Assembly (NCBI GenBank): GCA_036506395.1
Contig: DASXRU010000029.1
Coordinates: forward strand, 1-47,984
Direction: 5' to 3'
Origin: DASXRU01 sp036506395
GTDB taxonomy: Bacteria; Acidobacteriota; Blastocatellia; Pyrinomonadales; Pyrinomonadaceae
DNA length: 47,984 bases
Part shown: positions 8,405-18,029 of the stretch, piece by piece
Layout: each line of letters begins with the position of its first letter
How positions within the stretch are numbered: the first letter of the stretch is position 1
Notes under the pieces: model-generated
The model's database searches: none
Told to the model about the DNA's origin: nothing
What the model saw: the letters and a program-made list of their open reading frames with translations, nothing else
Program-made: the position numbers and the translations under genes

Positions 8405-9622
8405 ATGTTCAATAAGAAAATAATCATCGTTACTCCATGGTTCGAACGTTTCGCCGGCGGCGCGGAACTGCTGGCAAGGGGGATGGCCCGCGAGCTGAAC
8501 CAGCGCGGTGTTTCGACAATGGTGTTTACCACCTGTTCTTTGTCCCCCTACGATAGTTGGTGGGAAGATCATTATGCGCCTGGCGTTCATGAGGTTGCGG
8601 GGATAGAGACGCGACGGTTTGCAACCGATAAACTCAGGACGCGTTATGAGGCTGCAGTCGGCAAGCTGCATCGTGGGGAAGACTTGAACGCCGGCGATCA
8701 GCAGGACTTTTTTACTTATGGCATCAACAGCAGTGCCTTGCTGGATGCCCTGGCCGAATACGTTGACGGCGATCATGAAATTCTCGCGCTGCCTTATTTT
8801 CACGGCCTGACGCATTCAGCGATAAACAGATATCCCGGCAAGATCTCTCTTATCCCCTGCTTCCATGACGAGCCCCAGTTTTACTGGGGAGCAACCGAAA
8901 CGTTGCTTCGCAATGCGAAACTGATTTTCTTCAATTCACTTGAAGAAAAGCAGATGACAATCAAACAGTATGGCCAAAGAGTTGGCCGCAGGATTGTTGA
9001 AAGCGTTGTCGCCGGGGTGGGCATTGAGTTGTCCGGGTCTGGAGACGAGAAGAAGGGCAACTTCAGGCGGCTACCTGATAGCTATTTTGTTTACGCCGGT
9101 CGTAAAGAGACAGGCAAGAATGTTCGTCTGCTTTGCCAATGGTTCACCAGCTACGCGGAACAGTTTCACCCGGAGACGAAGCTGGTCCTGATTGGAGGAG
9201 GCGATGGATCGCTGGTTCCTTCGAACGATCATTTTGTGGACCTGGGTTTTGTCTCGGAGCCGATGAAACAGCACATACTCAGTCATTCGAAGGGCGTGAT
9301 TAACCTCTCTGAGAAGGAGAGTTTTTCCATAGTCATGATGGAGGGTTGGCTGCTCGGGGTTCCGGCAGTTGTGTCGGCAAATTGTGCCGTAACAAAAAAC
9401 CACGTGACCCGGTGTAACGGTGGTTTGTATGTTGCGAATAGCGAGGAGTTCGCAATGGCTCTAAAGTACCTCGAAGACAACGAGACGGTCCGCGAGACTC
9501 TTGCGGCAAACGGGCATCAGTACGTTTCGGGCACGTTTTCTTTCGACGCCGTGCTTTCAAAATATTTAGCCGAGTTTGAGCAGTACCAGAAACCCGAACA
9601 ACCGGGCGCGGGTACCGGATGA
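8405..9622 (+). CDS. GT4-family glycosyltransferase
   Basis: A 405-residue cytoplasmic glycosyltransferase. I chose the ATG at 8405, because longer in-frame starts overlap the upstream methyltransferase and the product then begins with the GT-B N-terminal strand and loop (KKIIIVTPWFERFAGGAELLARGMA). The C-terminal half holds the nucleotide-sugar side (YFVYAGRKETGKN, LVLIGGGDG) and the GT4 acceptor signature EKESFSIVMMEGWLLGVPAV. The donor and acceptor sugars cannot be read from the sequence. It lies in the same direction as its neighbours and is presumably co-transcribed with the gene at 6580. Confidence 0.88.
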   Translation: MFNKKIIIVTPWFERFAGGAELLARGMARELNQRGVSTMVFTTCSLSPYDSWWEDHYAPGVHEVAGIETRRFATDKLRTRYEAAVGKLHRGEDLNAGDQQDFFTYGINSSALLDALAEYVDGDHEILALPYFHGLTHSAINRYPGKISLIPCFHDEPQFYWGATETLLRNAKLIFFNSLEEKQMTIKQYGQRVGRRIVESVVAGVGIELSGSGDEKKGNFRRLPDSYFVYAGRKETGKNVRLLCQWFTSYAEQFHPETKLVLIGGGDGSLVPSNDHFVDLGFVSEPMKQHILSHSKGVINLSEKESFSIVMMEGWLLGVPAVVSANCAVTKNHVTRCNGGLYVANSEEFAMALKYLEDNETVRETLAANGHQYVSGTFSFDAVLSKYLAEFEQYQKPEQPGAGTG

Positions 9623-9665
9623 ATTTGAGCGTGCTGATTGTTTGAGCGTACAGATGCAGTTTGCC

Positions 9666-9713
9666 CCGCTGAATTGCGATAGGTGCGGTCCCGCAGCTAT
9701 TGCAATTCAACGG
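9666..9713. repeat. Long intergenic hairpin
   Basis: Arms CCGCTGAATTGCGATAG (9666-9682) and CTATTGCAATTCAACGG (9697-9713) are complementary except for one C-A mismatch and one G-U pair. The centre TGCGGTCCCGCA extends the stem. No T-run follows. It could be a transcript-stabilising hairpin or a dispersed repeat between two glycosyltransferase genes. Confidence 0.65.
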
Positions 9714-9768
9714 AGCCAGACTACATCAGTACCAACTTGCGTAGCGCGCGTCCCGGAACTAATCCAAA

Positions 9769-12207
9769 ATGAGATTCCTGATAGACGGACAAACGCTGCT
9801 GACTGCTGAGATCAATCGGGGGATTGGCACATACTTCAAGAACACGGTCGAAAATATTCTCGAGAACGATTTTACGAATGACTTTTACCTCAATACGCCT
9901 GACGGCGCTCACCTGAATGCCCTCTCGCCATGGGCGCGCGAGAAACTCTCCGTCATTGATAATCCGGCCTACGATATTCGCGCGCCTCATTATCGCGGCG
10001 GGGAATATCAAGCCGAGCTTTATTCCGACGCACTGAACAACGATGTTGAGAAGCTGGGCATAGATCTCTACTGGTCTCCCAATGCCTTGATGGACAATGT
10101 ATTTCTTCCGACACGACAAACGAACACCTGCCAATTCGCCGTTACGATCTTTGATTTGATCATTTCAGTGATGGAGCAGGAGTACGCCAAACATTGGCCG
10201 CCTGCCACAATCGCCACTCATAAGAACAAACTAAAGCAGCTGGAGAGAGACTACGATCTTTATCTGCATATTTCGCAACATACGCAATCAGATTTCATGA
10301 ACGCGTTGGAGGTCAAAGACAAGAAGCATATCGTGACTCCACTTGCGGCCAATAGTTCATTTCGCCCCTATCCTTTTCCTGACGTTCCCACCCCGAATGA
10401 TTATGTGCTTTACATCGGCGGCTTCGACCCGCGAAAGAACATGGATAGAGCGATTGAAGCTTTTGCTAATCTGCAGACAAGACACGGTGCGGATCAAAGA
10501 GTAGGCGCTACCGAGTTGTGTATTGTGTGCAGCTTCGACAACGGGGCGGAGGGCCGGCTGTTAGATCACGCCAGGCAGTTAGGCTTGAAGGGAAAAGTCC
10601 GGCTTGCCGGGTTCATGGATGATGCCGCCTTGCTTGGGGCATATCAAAAGGCCCGCTGTCTCTTCTTCCCGTCTCTGTACGAAGGATTCGGACTGCCAAT
10701 ACTGGAAGGCCTGGCCTGTGGCCTGCCGGTGGCTGCCTCAAACAGTTCGTCGCTTCCGGAAGTCGGCGGTAAACTGGCAAACTATTTTGATCCTTACAAC
10801 GTGGATGAAATGGCCGATGGGCTTTACGCAGCCTTGCGGGCCCCCATGGATTATGAGTCCAGGTTGGAAAGGTACGAATACTCCAAAAGATTTTCGTGGC
10901 AGAGAACAGCCCTCGCCACACTCCAGGCCTTTGCCGAGTGTGCGAAGGAGAAGCCAAACAGGAAAAGCGAAGACCGGCCGACGATTATGAGTGGTCAAGA
11001 GCTTAACCCGGACTTTATTGACGTTCGCAAGCGCATTGAGGAAGTGAGCGTCGAAGAGCTGTGTCAAACGGCCGAAGAATTCTTCGCGCGCCTCGATAAT
11101 TGGGATTATCTGCATGCGAAACCCTTTGCCGCCATCGGTGAGACACCGGAGTTGCTCATCAATTTCGCTCAGGTCCTGCAAGGTTTGAACCTGTTGCCGG
11201 GGATGACGATTCTTGATTTCGGCGCCGGATCTTGCTGGACCTCGCGTTTTCTCAGCCAGCTCGGTCTCGAAGTGATCGCGCTCGACGTCTCAAAGTCTGC
11301 ACTGGAAATCGGCCAGGAGCTGTATAAGCGTCTTCCTGTAATTGGCGATCAACCGCCGCCGCGGTTCTTGCAGTTTGACGGTCATAGCCTTGATCTGCCG
11401 GATGAGTGCGTCGACCGCATCAGTTGCTGGGACGCCTTCCATCATGTGCCCAATCCCAGGCAGGTCATAAAAGAGATGGCGCGAGTGCTTAAAGAGGGCG
11501 GCATCGCGGGCTTCTCAGAACCTGGACCTGACCACTCGAAGTCAGCTCAATCACAGTATGAGATGAGGACCAACCGGATTATTGAAAACGATATCAATGT
11601 GCGCGAGCTTTGGAGCGCCGCGCAAGAGGCTGGATTTACGAAAATCAAGCTGGCGTTCTCTAACCCCGCGCCGTTCCTGCTTCCCCTCGAAGTATTTGAA
11701 GAATACCTGGACGGAAAGAACGCAGGCGAGCGCTTCGTTGCGGAGACGCGCGAGCAAATGCAGCACCGGCGCATCCTCTTTTTTTTCAAAGGAGAGTCGT
11801 CCGCTCCTCGCGACAGCCGGCAACGCGAAGGATTGTCGGCGGAGTTACATGTGAAGTTGGGATCGGATCGTATTGCTGCGGGGAAGCCTCTCCGCCTGGA
11901 AGCGTCGGTCAGAAACACTGGCAGTAACGTTTGGCTTCCCACCACAGCGCGTGTGGGAGCCGTTCACTTCGGCATTCACCTGTTCGATACCAAAGGCATA
12001 CTTCTCGATCTGGATTATTACCGCCATAACCTGACACCGGATGACGGCCGCGAAATCTTGCCCGGCGAAACGGTTGAATTCAAAGCTGACGTCCCCATGC
12101 CGGCCGCAGGCAAATACACACTGCAATGCGATCTGGTCAGCGAGGCGGTTTGCTGGTTCGAGCACAACGGATCGCCAACCGTCAGGATAAAAGTTCATAT
12201 TACTTAG
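9769..12207 (+). CDS. Glycosyltransferase-methyltransferase-beta-sandwich fusion
   Basis: The 812-residue protein carries three modules. Residues 1-390 are a GT4 enzyme (RFLIDGQTLLTAEINRGIGTY, YIGGFDPRKNMDRAIEAF, FPSLYEGFGLPILEGLACG). Residues about 407-640 are a class I SAM methyltransferase (TILDFGAGSCWTSRFL, FDGHSLDLPDECVDRISCW, DAFHHVPN). Residues about 690-812 form an all-beta domain (LRLEASVRNTGSNVWLP, YTLQCDLVSEAVCWFE). A Met at 407 could mark the ancestral start of the methyltransferase, but the frame is continuous. It probably adds and methylates a sugar on the cluster's glycan. The beta domain may bind carbohydrate, as in exporter-linked glycan enzymes. Its substrates are unknown. 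Confidence 0.87.
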   Translation: MRFLIDGQTLLTAEINRGIGTYFKNTVENILENDFTNDFYLNTPDGAHLNALSPWAREKLSVIDNPAYDIRAPHYRGGEYQAELYSDALNNDVEKLGIDLYWSPNALMDNVFLPTRQTNTCQFAVTIFDLIISVMEQEYAKHWPPATIATHKNKLKQLERDYDLYLHISQHTQSDFMNALEVKDKKHIVTPLAANSSFRPYPFPDVPTPNDYVLYIGGFDPRKNMDRAIEAFANLQTRHGADQRVGATELCIVCSFDNGAEGRLLDHARQLGLKGKVRLAGFMDDAALLGAYQKARCLFFPSLYEGFGLPILEGLACGLPVAASNSSSLPEVGGKLANYFDPYNVDEMADGLYAALRAPMDYESRLERYEYSKRFSWQRTALATLQAFAECAKEKPNRKSEDRPTIMSGQELNPDFIDVRKRIEEVSVEELCQTAEEFFARLDNWDYLHAKPFAAIGETPELLINFAQVLQGLNLLPGMTILDFGAGSCWTSRFLSQLGLEVIALDVSKSALEIGQELYKRLPVIGDQPPPRFLQFDGHSLDLPDECVDRISCWDAFHHVPNPRQVIKEMARVLKEGGIAGFSEPGPDHSKSAQSQYEMRTNRIIENDINVRELWSAAQEAGFTKIKLAFSNPAPFLLPLEVFEEYLDGKNAGERFVAETREQMQHRRILFFFKGESSAPRDSRQREGLSAELHVKLGSDRIAAGKPLRLEASVRNTGSNVWLPTTARVGAVHFGIHLFDTKGILLDLDYYRHNLTPDDGREILPGETVEFKADVPMPAAGKYTLQCDLVSEAVCWFEHNGSPTVRIKVHIT

Positions 12208-12266
12208 GTTTTGTTTTTCGGTATTTGAGCGCCGTACGTCACGCAGGTTTTGTATAAAACGATACT

Positions 12267-14165
12267 GTGAAAAACAAAGTCATAACCGTAACGGAATATG
12301 CCGCGGCTGTCGTTCTCTGTCTAATTATTCTTGCCTGCGTAATGAAGTTATGGCGCGCAGATTTGAGAATACCATTCACGTACTTTGGTGACGCATTGTA
12401 TTACAGCGTCGCTACGAAAGGAGCAATCGAGCAGGGATGGTGGTTCCACAATAGTTCTCTTGGCGCACCAAACGGCTTGAAATTTGAGGCTTTTCCAGCG
12501 ATAGATAATTTCCCGTTTTTGCTGATCAAAGCAATATCAATATTCAATTCGGATCAGGCGCTGACTTTGAATTTGTTTTACCTGCTTACCTTTCCCTTAA
12601 CGACCCTGACCTCTTTGTACTTTTTTCGGTACTTCAAATTCTCTTACGGCCCATCCATTCTGGCTAGCTTGCTTTATACCTTTTTGCCTTACCACTTTTT
12701 CCGCAGTTATCACCTATTTTTAGCCGCTTACTATCCCCTCCCGTTGATGATCTTAGTCATTCTGTGGGTCTGCGCCGGCGTACCTCTGATGGTGGATTAT
12801 CGGGAAAACAGAGGTTGGCCAAAATTAAGGTGGCGCAGCTTCGAAGTGATTTTCAGCTTTGTTGTCTGCGCCATTGTTGGGTCGTGTGGCATCTATTACC
12901 CATTCTTTTCCTGTTTCCTATTGCTGGTCGCCGGAATCTGGGCAGGCGTCCAACAAAGGAACATTCGTGCACTGATGGCTCCAATTGTTTTGATAAGCTT
13001 CATATCTGCTGTTGTTCTCCTTAATCACTTACCCACCATAATGTATCAACAGACCCACGGGACTTCGGCAGCAGGTGGACGAAGTGTAGCTGACGCCGAA
13101 ACAATGGGACTGAAAATAACTCAGCTGGTCCTGCCGATAGGTGGGCATAGAGTCACCGCACTGGGGGCACTGAAGTATCGATACGATATGGTCCCGTTGG
13201 TTAACGAAAACGACACTGCTTCTCTGGGTATTGTTGGCAGCATCGGGTTTTTAGTTTTGCTTTTCCGGCTTTTCCATAAGAAGGCACACCACTCTATCCT
13301 TAACCACCTCAGCGTACTGAATGGTTCAGCCCTGCTCCTGGGGACCATTGGAGGCTTCGGCGCTTTGTTCGCCCTGTTTATCTCGCCACAAATAAGAGCC
13401 TACAACCGGATCTCCGTTTTCATCGCATTCTTTTCCCTGGTGGCTGTGGCCCAAATACTTGATACTTTCTACAAAAATCTTAAGGACCGCAGAGCGCGTT
13501 TGACGTACTTCTTAATTCCATCTGCCCTCATCGTCGCAGGCGTTTTCGATCAAACCAGCACGACATTCTTCTTTGTGCCGGAGTATGACAACATAAAGAA
13601 TGAATATCAGAGCGATTCAGACTTCGTGCATGGTATAGAAGCTTCTCTGCCGCCGCGCGCCATGATCTTCCAATTGCCTTATATCGCATTTCCGGCGAAT
13701 GCTCCGGTAAATAAGATGGTTCAAGATCACGAGCATTTCAAAGCTTACTTGCATTCGAAAGCGTTGCGTTGGAGTTATGGCGCTACGATTGGCGAAAAGG
13801 ATGATCTGTGGCAGAAAGAGGTAGCGGCAAAGCCCGTGGGTGATCTTGTGCAGGAAATATCTCGCGCCGGTTTTCTGGGTATCTATATTAATCGTGACGG
13901 CTATGCGGACGGCGCGATTGCGTTGGAGGCTGAGTTGACTGCTCTTCTCGGCGCGAAGCCTGCGGTCAGTCGCAAAGCAAATCTTATTTTTTTCAACTTG
14001 ATGGAATACAACAACCATCTGAAAGGAAGTCAGCAGCTGAGCGAAGCGCGCAACTACTTTGGCGCGTCGAAACTGGTCAAGACGTTTTCTGATCCACCCC
14101 GACAGTGTAGCTACGGTCCAGGTTATTTAAGGCGGCTCAGAACTCGGGCGGCTTTTGACACTTAG
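12267..14165 (+). CDS. Polytopic GT-C-like membrane protein
   Basis: A 632-residue integral membrane protein with a GTG start. About 10-12 hydrophobic segments occupy residues 10 to 420, followed by a soluble domain of about 200 residues. After the first membrane segment the motif FGDALYYSVATKGAIEQGWW resembles the acidic loop-1 region of GT-C enzymes, which use polyprenyl-phosphate sugars on the outer face of the membrane. No specific family is certain. It is predicted to transfer a sugar or modify the glycan after export. Base composition is slightly more AT-rich than the flanking genes, which may hint at recent acquisition. Its 3' end overlaps the convergent methyltransferase at 14137-14165. 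Confidence 0.75.
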   Translation: MKNKVITVTEYAAAVVLCLIILACVMKLWRADLRIPFTYFGDALYYSVATKGAIEQGWWFHNSSLGAPNGLKFEAFPAIDNFPFLLIKAISIFNSDQALTLNLFYLLTFPLTTLTSLYFFRYFKFSYGPSILASLLYTFLPYHFFRSYHLFLAAYYPLPLMILVILWVCAGVPLMVDYRENRGWPKLRWRSFEVIFSFVVCAIVGSCGIYYPFFSCFLLLVAGIWAGVQQRNIRALMAPIVLISFISAVVLLNHLPTIMYQQTHGTSAAGGRSVADAETMGLKITQLVLPIGGHRVTALGALKYRYDMVPLVNENDTASLGIVGSIGFLVLLFRLFHKKAHHSILNHLSVLNGSALLLGTIGGFGALFALFISPQIRAYNRISVFIAFFSLVAVAQILDTFYKNLKDRRARLTYFLIPSALIVAGVFDQTSTTFFFVPEYDNIKNEYQSDSDFVHGIEASLPPRAMIFQLPYIAFPANAPVNKMVQDHEHFKAYLHSKALRWSYGATIGEKDDLWQKEVAAKPVGDLVQEISRAGFLGIYINRDGYADGAIALEAELTALLGAKPAVSRKANLIFFNLMEYNNHLKGSQQLSEARNYFGASKLVKTFSDPPRQCSYGPGYLRRLRTRAAFDT

Positions 14166-15108
14166 CATAAAAGCAATAACTTAAGTCAGCGTCGTTACCC
14201 AAAGCGGGCATTCTGAACACTTCAGTTTCGTCGAACACGCCCGTCCTGGCGCTTTCCGGCATCGGACAAATTCCGCCGGTTTCGATTACTACAAAGCCGC
14301 CGTCCTTGAGCATCTCTATCAATTCAGCTGGGGTGTATTCAACCTTGTGTTCCGGATGGATAAATTGGTCCGGGGAATGGATGCGAGTTAATTTGCTGTT
14401 CGGCGTATCAAGGAAAAAATAGCCGCTGGGCTTAAGCACACGCCTTGCCTCCGCAATAACGCTAGCAGCCTCGGCTACAGTCACGTGTTCGATACTTTCA
14501 CCGGCGAAGACCAGGTCGGCTATGCCGTCTTCAATTGCCGACAAATCAGTCATTGAGGAATGGATGTACTCTATCACTCCGTACTCACGAATTAGTTTTT
14601 CCTCTCGAAAGTCTCGCGGGATAATCATGCGGGTATCAAACGGAAGGTCAACTATGATTAACTTCTTAGCCCGATAAGGATAGCCATTCGTGTAAAGAGC
14701 TCCTTCAAGTACAGTCGGACACGCCCCTCCTAAATCCACTATGCATTCTGCTTCAGGCAAGGTCTTGATGAATTCCTTGCGCGCCTCATGAAGCCGGTCA
14801 GGGAACTTCGGCTCAAAGCGGGAATTGTACTCTGGCGACTCGAAAAGATACTGAATAAACTGCTGTCGATTGATAAGATACCCATCCAGGCGCTCCAAGT
14901 AATACCGAATACCACTCTCGTCCGGAAGGCGGTTCAAGATTAATAGAAAAGCCATCACTATGAAGTCGTGATGACTAACTGAATCGAACAAATTACTGCC
15001 GGTCAGACTACGTGCATCCTGAACAAGGCACTTCACCCGATCTGCAAGACTCTCGCTAAAGTCTCTCTCGTTAGTCGGAGCGTTAGATGGGTTTCTAGAA
15101 TAGGCCAT
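14137..15108 (-). CDS. DUF4214 / SAM methyltransferase
   Basis: A protein of about 323 residues from the ATG at 15108. A TTG at 15171 would add 21 residues without better support. A DUF4214-like helical segment (HDFIVMAFLLILNRLPDESG) comes first. A Rossmann methyltransferase follows with motif I IVDLGGACPTVLEGA, a motif IV region DLVFAGESIEHVTVAEA and the post-motif LKPSGYFFLDTPNS. The substrate is presumably a glycan or a glycan-linked lipid, given the neighbours. It is transcribed against the cluster, its 3' end overlaps the preceding gene by 29 bp, and it diverges from the GT4 gene at 15313. The domain pairing repeats that of the gene at 6580 without the coiled coil. Confidence 0.8.
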   Translation of the reverse strand: MAYSRNPSNAPTNERDFSESLADRVKCLVQDARSLTGSNLFDSVSHHDFIVMAFLLILNRLPDESGIRYYLERLDGYLINRQQFIQYLFESPEYNSRFEPKFPDRLHEARKEFIKTLPEAECIVDLGGACPTVLEGALYTNGYPYRAKKLIIVDLPFDTRMIIPRDFREEKLIREYGVIEYIHSSMTDLSAIEDGIADLVFAGESIEHVTVAEAASVIAEARRVLKPSGYFFLDTPNSKLTRIHSPDQFIHPEHKVEYTPAELIEMLKDGGFVVIETGGICPMPESARTGVFDETEVFRMPALGNDADLSYCFYAKCQKPPEF

Positions 15109-15312
15109 AACTCGCACGTGACTCTTTACCCCTTTAGGGTCTATTAAAGCGTCAAGCAACGCCTTTCGCAACCTGTGGCGCTCAAGCTAAAGAGGACAAC
15201 ATTCGAGCGAGGAAGCCGCTTTGACGGCCCCTTATCTCGCCTTGCAAAACAGCGGGAAGAGATGGACGATGCGGATTCCGAACGATAAGTCAGAACCGAG
15301 CCTTGAAGAGCT

Positions 15313-16491
15313 ATGCCAAACAACCTTCGCAAAATAGCCTGGCTTTCCCCTCTGCCTCCTCAGAGAAGCGGCATCGCCAATTACAGTCAATGGCTCATCA
15401 GGGCTCTCAAAAGCCACTTTGCTATTGATCTCTATTGCGACAAACCGGCGCCGACTCCGGACATTAGAAAGGAGTTCGATGTTTATCCGCTGTCCACGTT
15501 TCCAGAAAGGTACAAGAACTATCATGACGTGATTTACCACGTCGGGAACAACAGCCTTTTTCACAAACGGATTTACGAATTGGCATGGAACTACCCCGGC
15601 ACGATAGTGCTGCATGATTACAATCTCAGCTCCTTCATGCATGAGGCTTTCTACCATCAGCCTGATGGCAAGTTGTATGAAGAGGCTCTGGTCGAAGGGT
15701 ACGGCGAGGCAGGCCGTAAAGAATTTGAGACGTTGAGGCGCGGGGGCTTCCCCGATATTGCCAGGTTTCCCCTGTCCCACGCGATCGTACGAAGGAGCAG
15801 GAAGGCCGTTGTTCATCATAGATGGGCCAGGAATCAGTTTGGGAATAGCACCCGCATAGAAGTTATTCCCCACTTCGCGGAGCTCAACCACCGGCCCACC
15901 CCGGCACAGATAGAGAATTTCAAAAATAAGTTCGCCATTAGAGGCAGCCATTTCGTCTTAACTTGCGTGGGGTTCATCAACGGCAATAAGTTACCCCTGC
16001 TGCAAATCGAGGTCGTGAAAAGGCTGATAGATGAAGGATATCCGGTGCAAATGGTATTTGCCGGCGAACCGGCGCCGGAGGTGAAAGCTCTAGAGTCGGA
16101 GACCCGGGCGGGCAAATATGGCCAACAGATAATCTTTACGGGTTATCAGGATGAGGTCGACTATTTCAGTGCCATCTTTGCTTCAGACATTGTCATTAAC
16201 CTGAGAAATCCCTCGATGGGTGAAGCGTCAGGTACCTTGATGCATGCGCTGGCGGCGGCGAAACCGACGATTATTAGCGATGTCAACCAATATCGGGAGT
16301 TCCCAGATAGGGTTTGTTGGAAACTGACGCATGATGAGAACCAGGCAGAGGTGCTTTACGCATACCTGGCCACGCTGCTGTCCAACCGGGACGTGAGGGC
16401 CGCAATGTCCCATAACTCCCGAGAGTACGTGAAAAGCGTGCTAGATCCCGAGAGGATAGTCGCCCAATGGAAGCAGGTCATCCAGGCATGA
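15313..16491 (+). CDS. GT4-family glycosyltransferase
   Basis: A 392-residue cytoplasmic glycosyltransferase. The start ATG follows GAAGAG. The N-terminus has the typical loop LSPLPPQRSGIANYSQWL. The C-terminal domain shows FTGYQDEVDYFSAIFASDI and a GT4-type region NLRNPSMGEASGTLMHALAA in which the usual E-x7-E is represented by GEASG and later residues. It diverges from the methyltransferase at 14137-15108, so the 200 bp between them should hold promoters for both. The sugar donor is unknown. Confidence 0.87.
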   Translation: MPNNLRKIAWLSPLPPQRSGIANYSQWLIRALKSHFAIDLYCDKPAPTPDIRKEFDVYPLSTFPERYKNYHDVIYHVGNNSLFHKRIYELAWNYPGTIVLHDYNLSSFMHEAFYHQPDGKLYEEALVEGYGEAGRKEFETLRRGGFPDIARFPLSHAIVRRSRKAVVHHRWARNQFGNSTRIEVIPHFAELNHRPTPAQIENFKNKFAIRGSHFVLTCVGFINGNKLPLLQIEVVKRLIDEGYPVQMVFAGEPAPEVKALESETRAGKYGQQIIFTGYQDEVDYFSAIFASDIVINLRNPSMGEASGTLMHALAAAKPTIISDVNQYREFPDRVCWKLTHDENQAEVLYAYLATLLSNRDVRAAMSHNSREYVKSVLDPERIVAQWKQVIQA

Positions 16492-16729
16492 AATCGGGTT
16501 GAAAAAAAGAGAGTTTCCGGGCCGGCCTTACAAAAGTTTATTGCGATTTTGCGAGGCCTTTGCGGACATCTTTCAAGATTAAGTTCCCATCGAAGTGCGG
16601 GTCGAAAACGGCTAACCCCGGGCTGTTTGATTCAGTGGGAGATGCGAACCTAAACCTGCGGCATCTGACCGGGGAAAATCGCTCGTTATCAGCTCTTTTC
16701 GTTTGCGCCCCCGAAGCTGGGTTATTCTT
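16492..16729. other. Intergenic stretch without a gene
   Basis: No coding ORF or RNA gene was recognised between the GT4 gene and the promoter at 16730. An A-rich tract just after the stop (GAAAAAAAGAGAG) and a GGGCCGGCC palindrome are present, but neither makes a convincing terminator. Confidence 0.4.
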
Positions 16730-16759
16730 TTGACAAGATCGTCAGCAAAAAGGTATATT
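16730..16759 (+). promoter_or_regulatory. Strong sigma70-type promoter for the secreted DUF4214 gene
   Basis: A perfect TTGACA (16730-16735) is followed after 18 bases by TATATT (16754-16759). Transcription would start near 16766, giving a leader of about 50 nt before the ATG at 16816. Confidence 0.75.
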
Positions 16760-16815
16760 TCGAAGGCGAAGTCAGCCTGAAACCATCACCAACCACCTGT
16801 TCGGAGTTAAATAAG

Positions 16816-17808
16816 ATGAAGAAGCTAATAGCCACATTTTTCGTAGCGGCACTGCTCGCTGTTAACGCCCTCGCCCAGTCTCCCCCGACGTTAACGATTG
16901 TTACCGAGACCCCCGGTCTTCCTTCGGATCTTTTCTACGGCAGCATTAAGGTTAAGCCGTTACGACTGCGTCCCGGAACCAACACGCCAATCACGATTGC
17001 CGATTACGATTTCTTTATTCAACAACAGTATATAGATTTCTTGAGGCGCTTCCCGGAACCTGCATGCCCGGCCCATAATTGCGGGATTGAGTTCTACCTG
17101 CCCATCTTAACCGGATGTGGAAGCGACACCGAATGCATCAAGTATTCACGCGGCGCAGTGTCGGCAAATTTCTTTCGCTCGCCTGAATTTCAGCGCAAAG
17201 GCAACTACGTTCTCTTCCTGTATGTGACGGCTCTCGGACAAAGAGCGATCACCGCCGCGGAGCTGAGCGATCCCAGCAAGATCGACCGGCCACACTATGC
17301 AGAGTTTTTGGCGGACCTGGGGAGCATCTCCACTCCTAACGATGATCCGGCACTCACTGAAACCAAGAAGGCAGCTCTCGCCGATGCGTGGGTGACACGA
17401 GCTGAGTTCCTGGCGAAATACCCGAACGCTCCTACTATGTCGAATGCGGCCTATGTGCAGGCATTGCTGAATACCGCCGGCGTAACAAACTCGCAGCAAG
17501 CTCAGTTGGTGACGGATCTCAATAACAGCACCAAGACACGCGCCCAGGTCTTGCGCATTATCGCGGAGAGTCCGGAAGTAAGCGCGAAGTTCTATAAGCC
17601 GGCATTTGTGACAATGGAATACTTCGGTTACCTACGCCGAGACCCCGAGGACTGTAAAAACTCGAGCAACTGGACCGGGGGCGACCCGAATCAGTGCGGT
17701 TATATCTTCCATAACAACCGCTTCCTTAACCCAGGCGACCCAGACTTCATTGAGAACACAATCGTCCGTGGTTTCATAGAGGCGCCTGAGTACATAAACA
17801 GGTTCTAA
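16816..17808 (+). CDS. Secreted DUF4214-domain protein
   Basis: A 330-residue protein with a signal peptide (MKKLIATFFVAALLAVNALAQ). The mature part carries two DUF4214-like helical units. One is around residues 60-140 (DYDFFIQQQYIDFLRRFPEP through FRSPEFQRKGNYVLFLYVTA) and one around 245-330 (FYKPAFVTMEYFGYLRRDPEDC). Four Cys cluster in ACPAHNCGIEF and GCGSDTEC, so disulfides are likely. DUF4214 proteins are often found with surface glycans or S-layers, but their role is not defined. It has its own promoter and terminator, so it is a monocistronic unit within the glycan cluster and probably highly expressed. Confidence 0.85.
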   Translation: MKKLIATFFVAALLAVNALAQSPPTLTIVTETPGLPSDLFYGSIKVKPLRLRPGTNTPITIADYDFFIQQQYIDFLRRFPEPACPAHNCGIEFYLPILTGCGSDTECIKYSRGAVSANFFRSPEFQRKGNYVLFLYVTALGQRAITAAELSDPSKIDRPHYAEFLADLGSISTPNDDPALTETKKAALADAWVTRAEFLAKYPNAPTMSNAAYVQALLNTAGVTNSQQAQLVTDLNNSTKTRAQVLRIIAESPEVSAKFYKPAFVTMEYFGYLRRDPEDCKNSSNWTGGDPNQCGYIFHNNRFLNPGDPDFIENTIVRGFIEAPEYINRF

Positions 17809-17855
17809 GCGGCATGGCATCCGGAGTAGCGGATGTCGATACCAGGTACCCAAAT

Positions 17856-17893
17856 GAGGCTGGTCATGCGAATGGCCGGCCTCAACTGTTTTT
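17856..17893 (+). terminator. Rho-independent terminator of the DUF4214 gene
   Basis: GAGGCTGGTCAT (17856-17867) pairs with ATGGCCGGCCTC (17872-17883) over 12 bp including two G-U pairs. It closes a GCGA tetraloop of the GNRA type. AACTG and TTTTT follow at 17884-17893. Confidence 0.8.
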
Positions 17894-18029
17894 GTAACGC
17901 GCAGAACAGCGCCTCGGCCTGTCAATCCGCGCTTGTCGGTGTCACCGCAGGCGCGTAAAATTCCGCTTTCAACTCTTCGTGTGCAGAATTTCTTCCCTGT
18001 TCATTTGCGACTTTGTAGTTCCTTAACTA

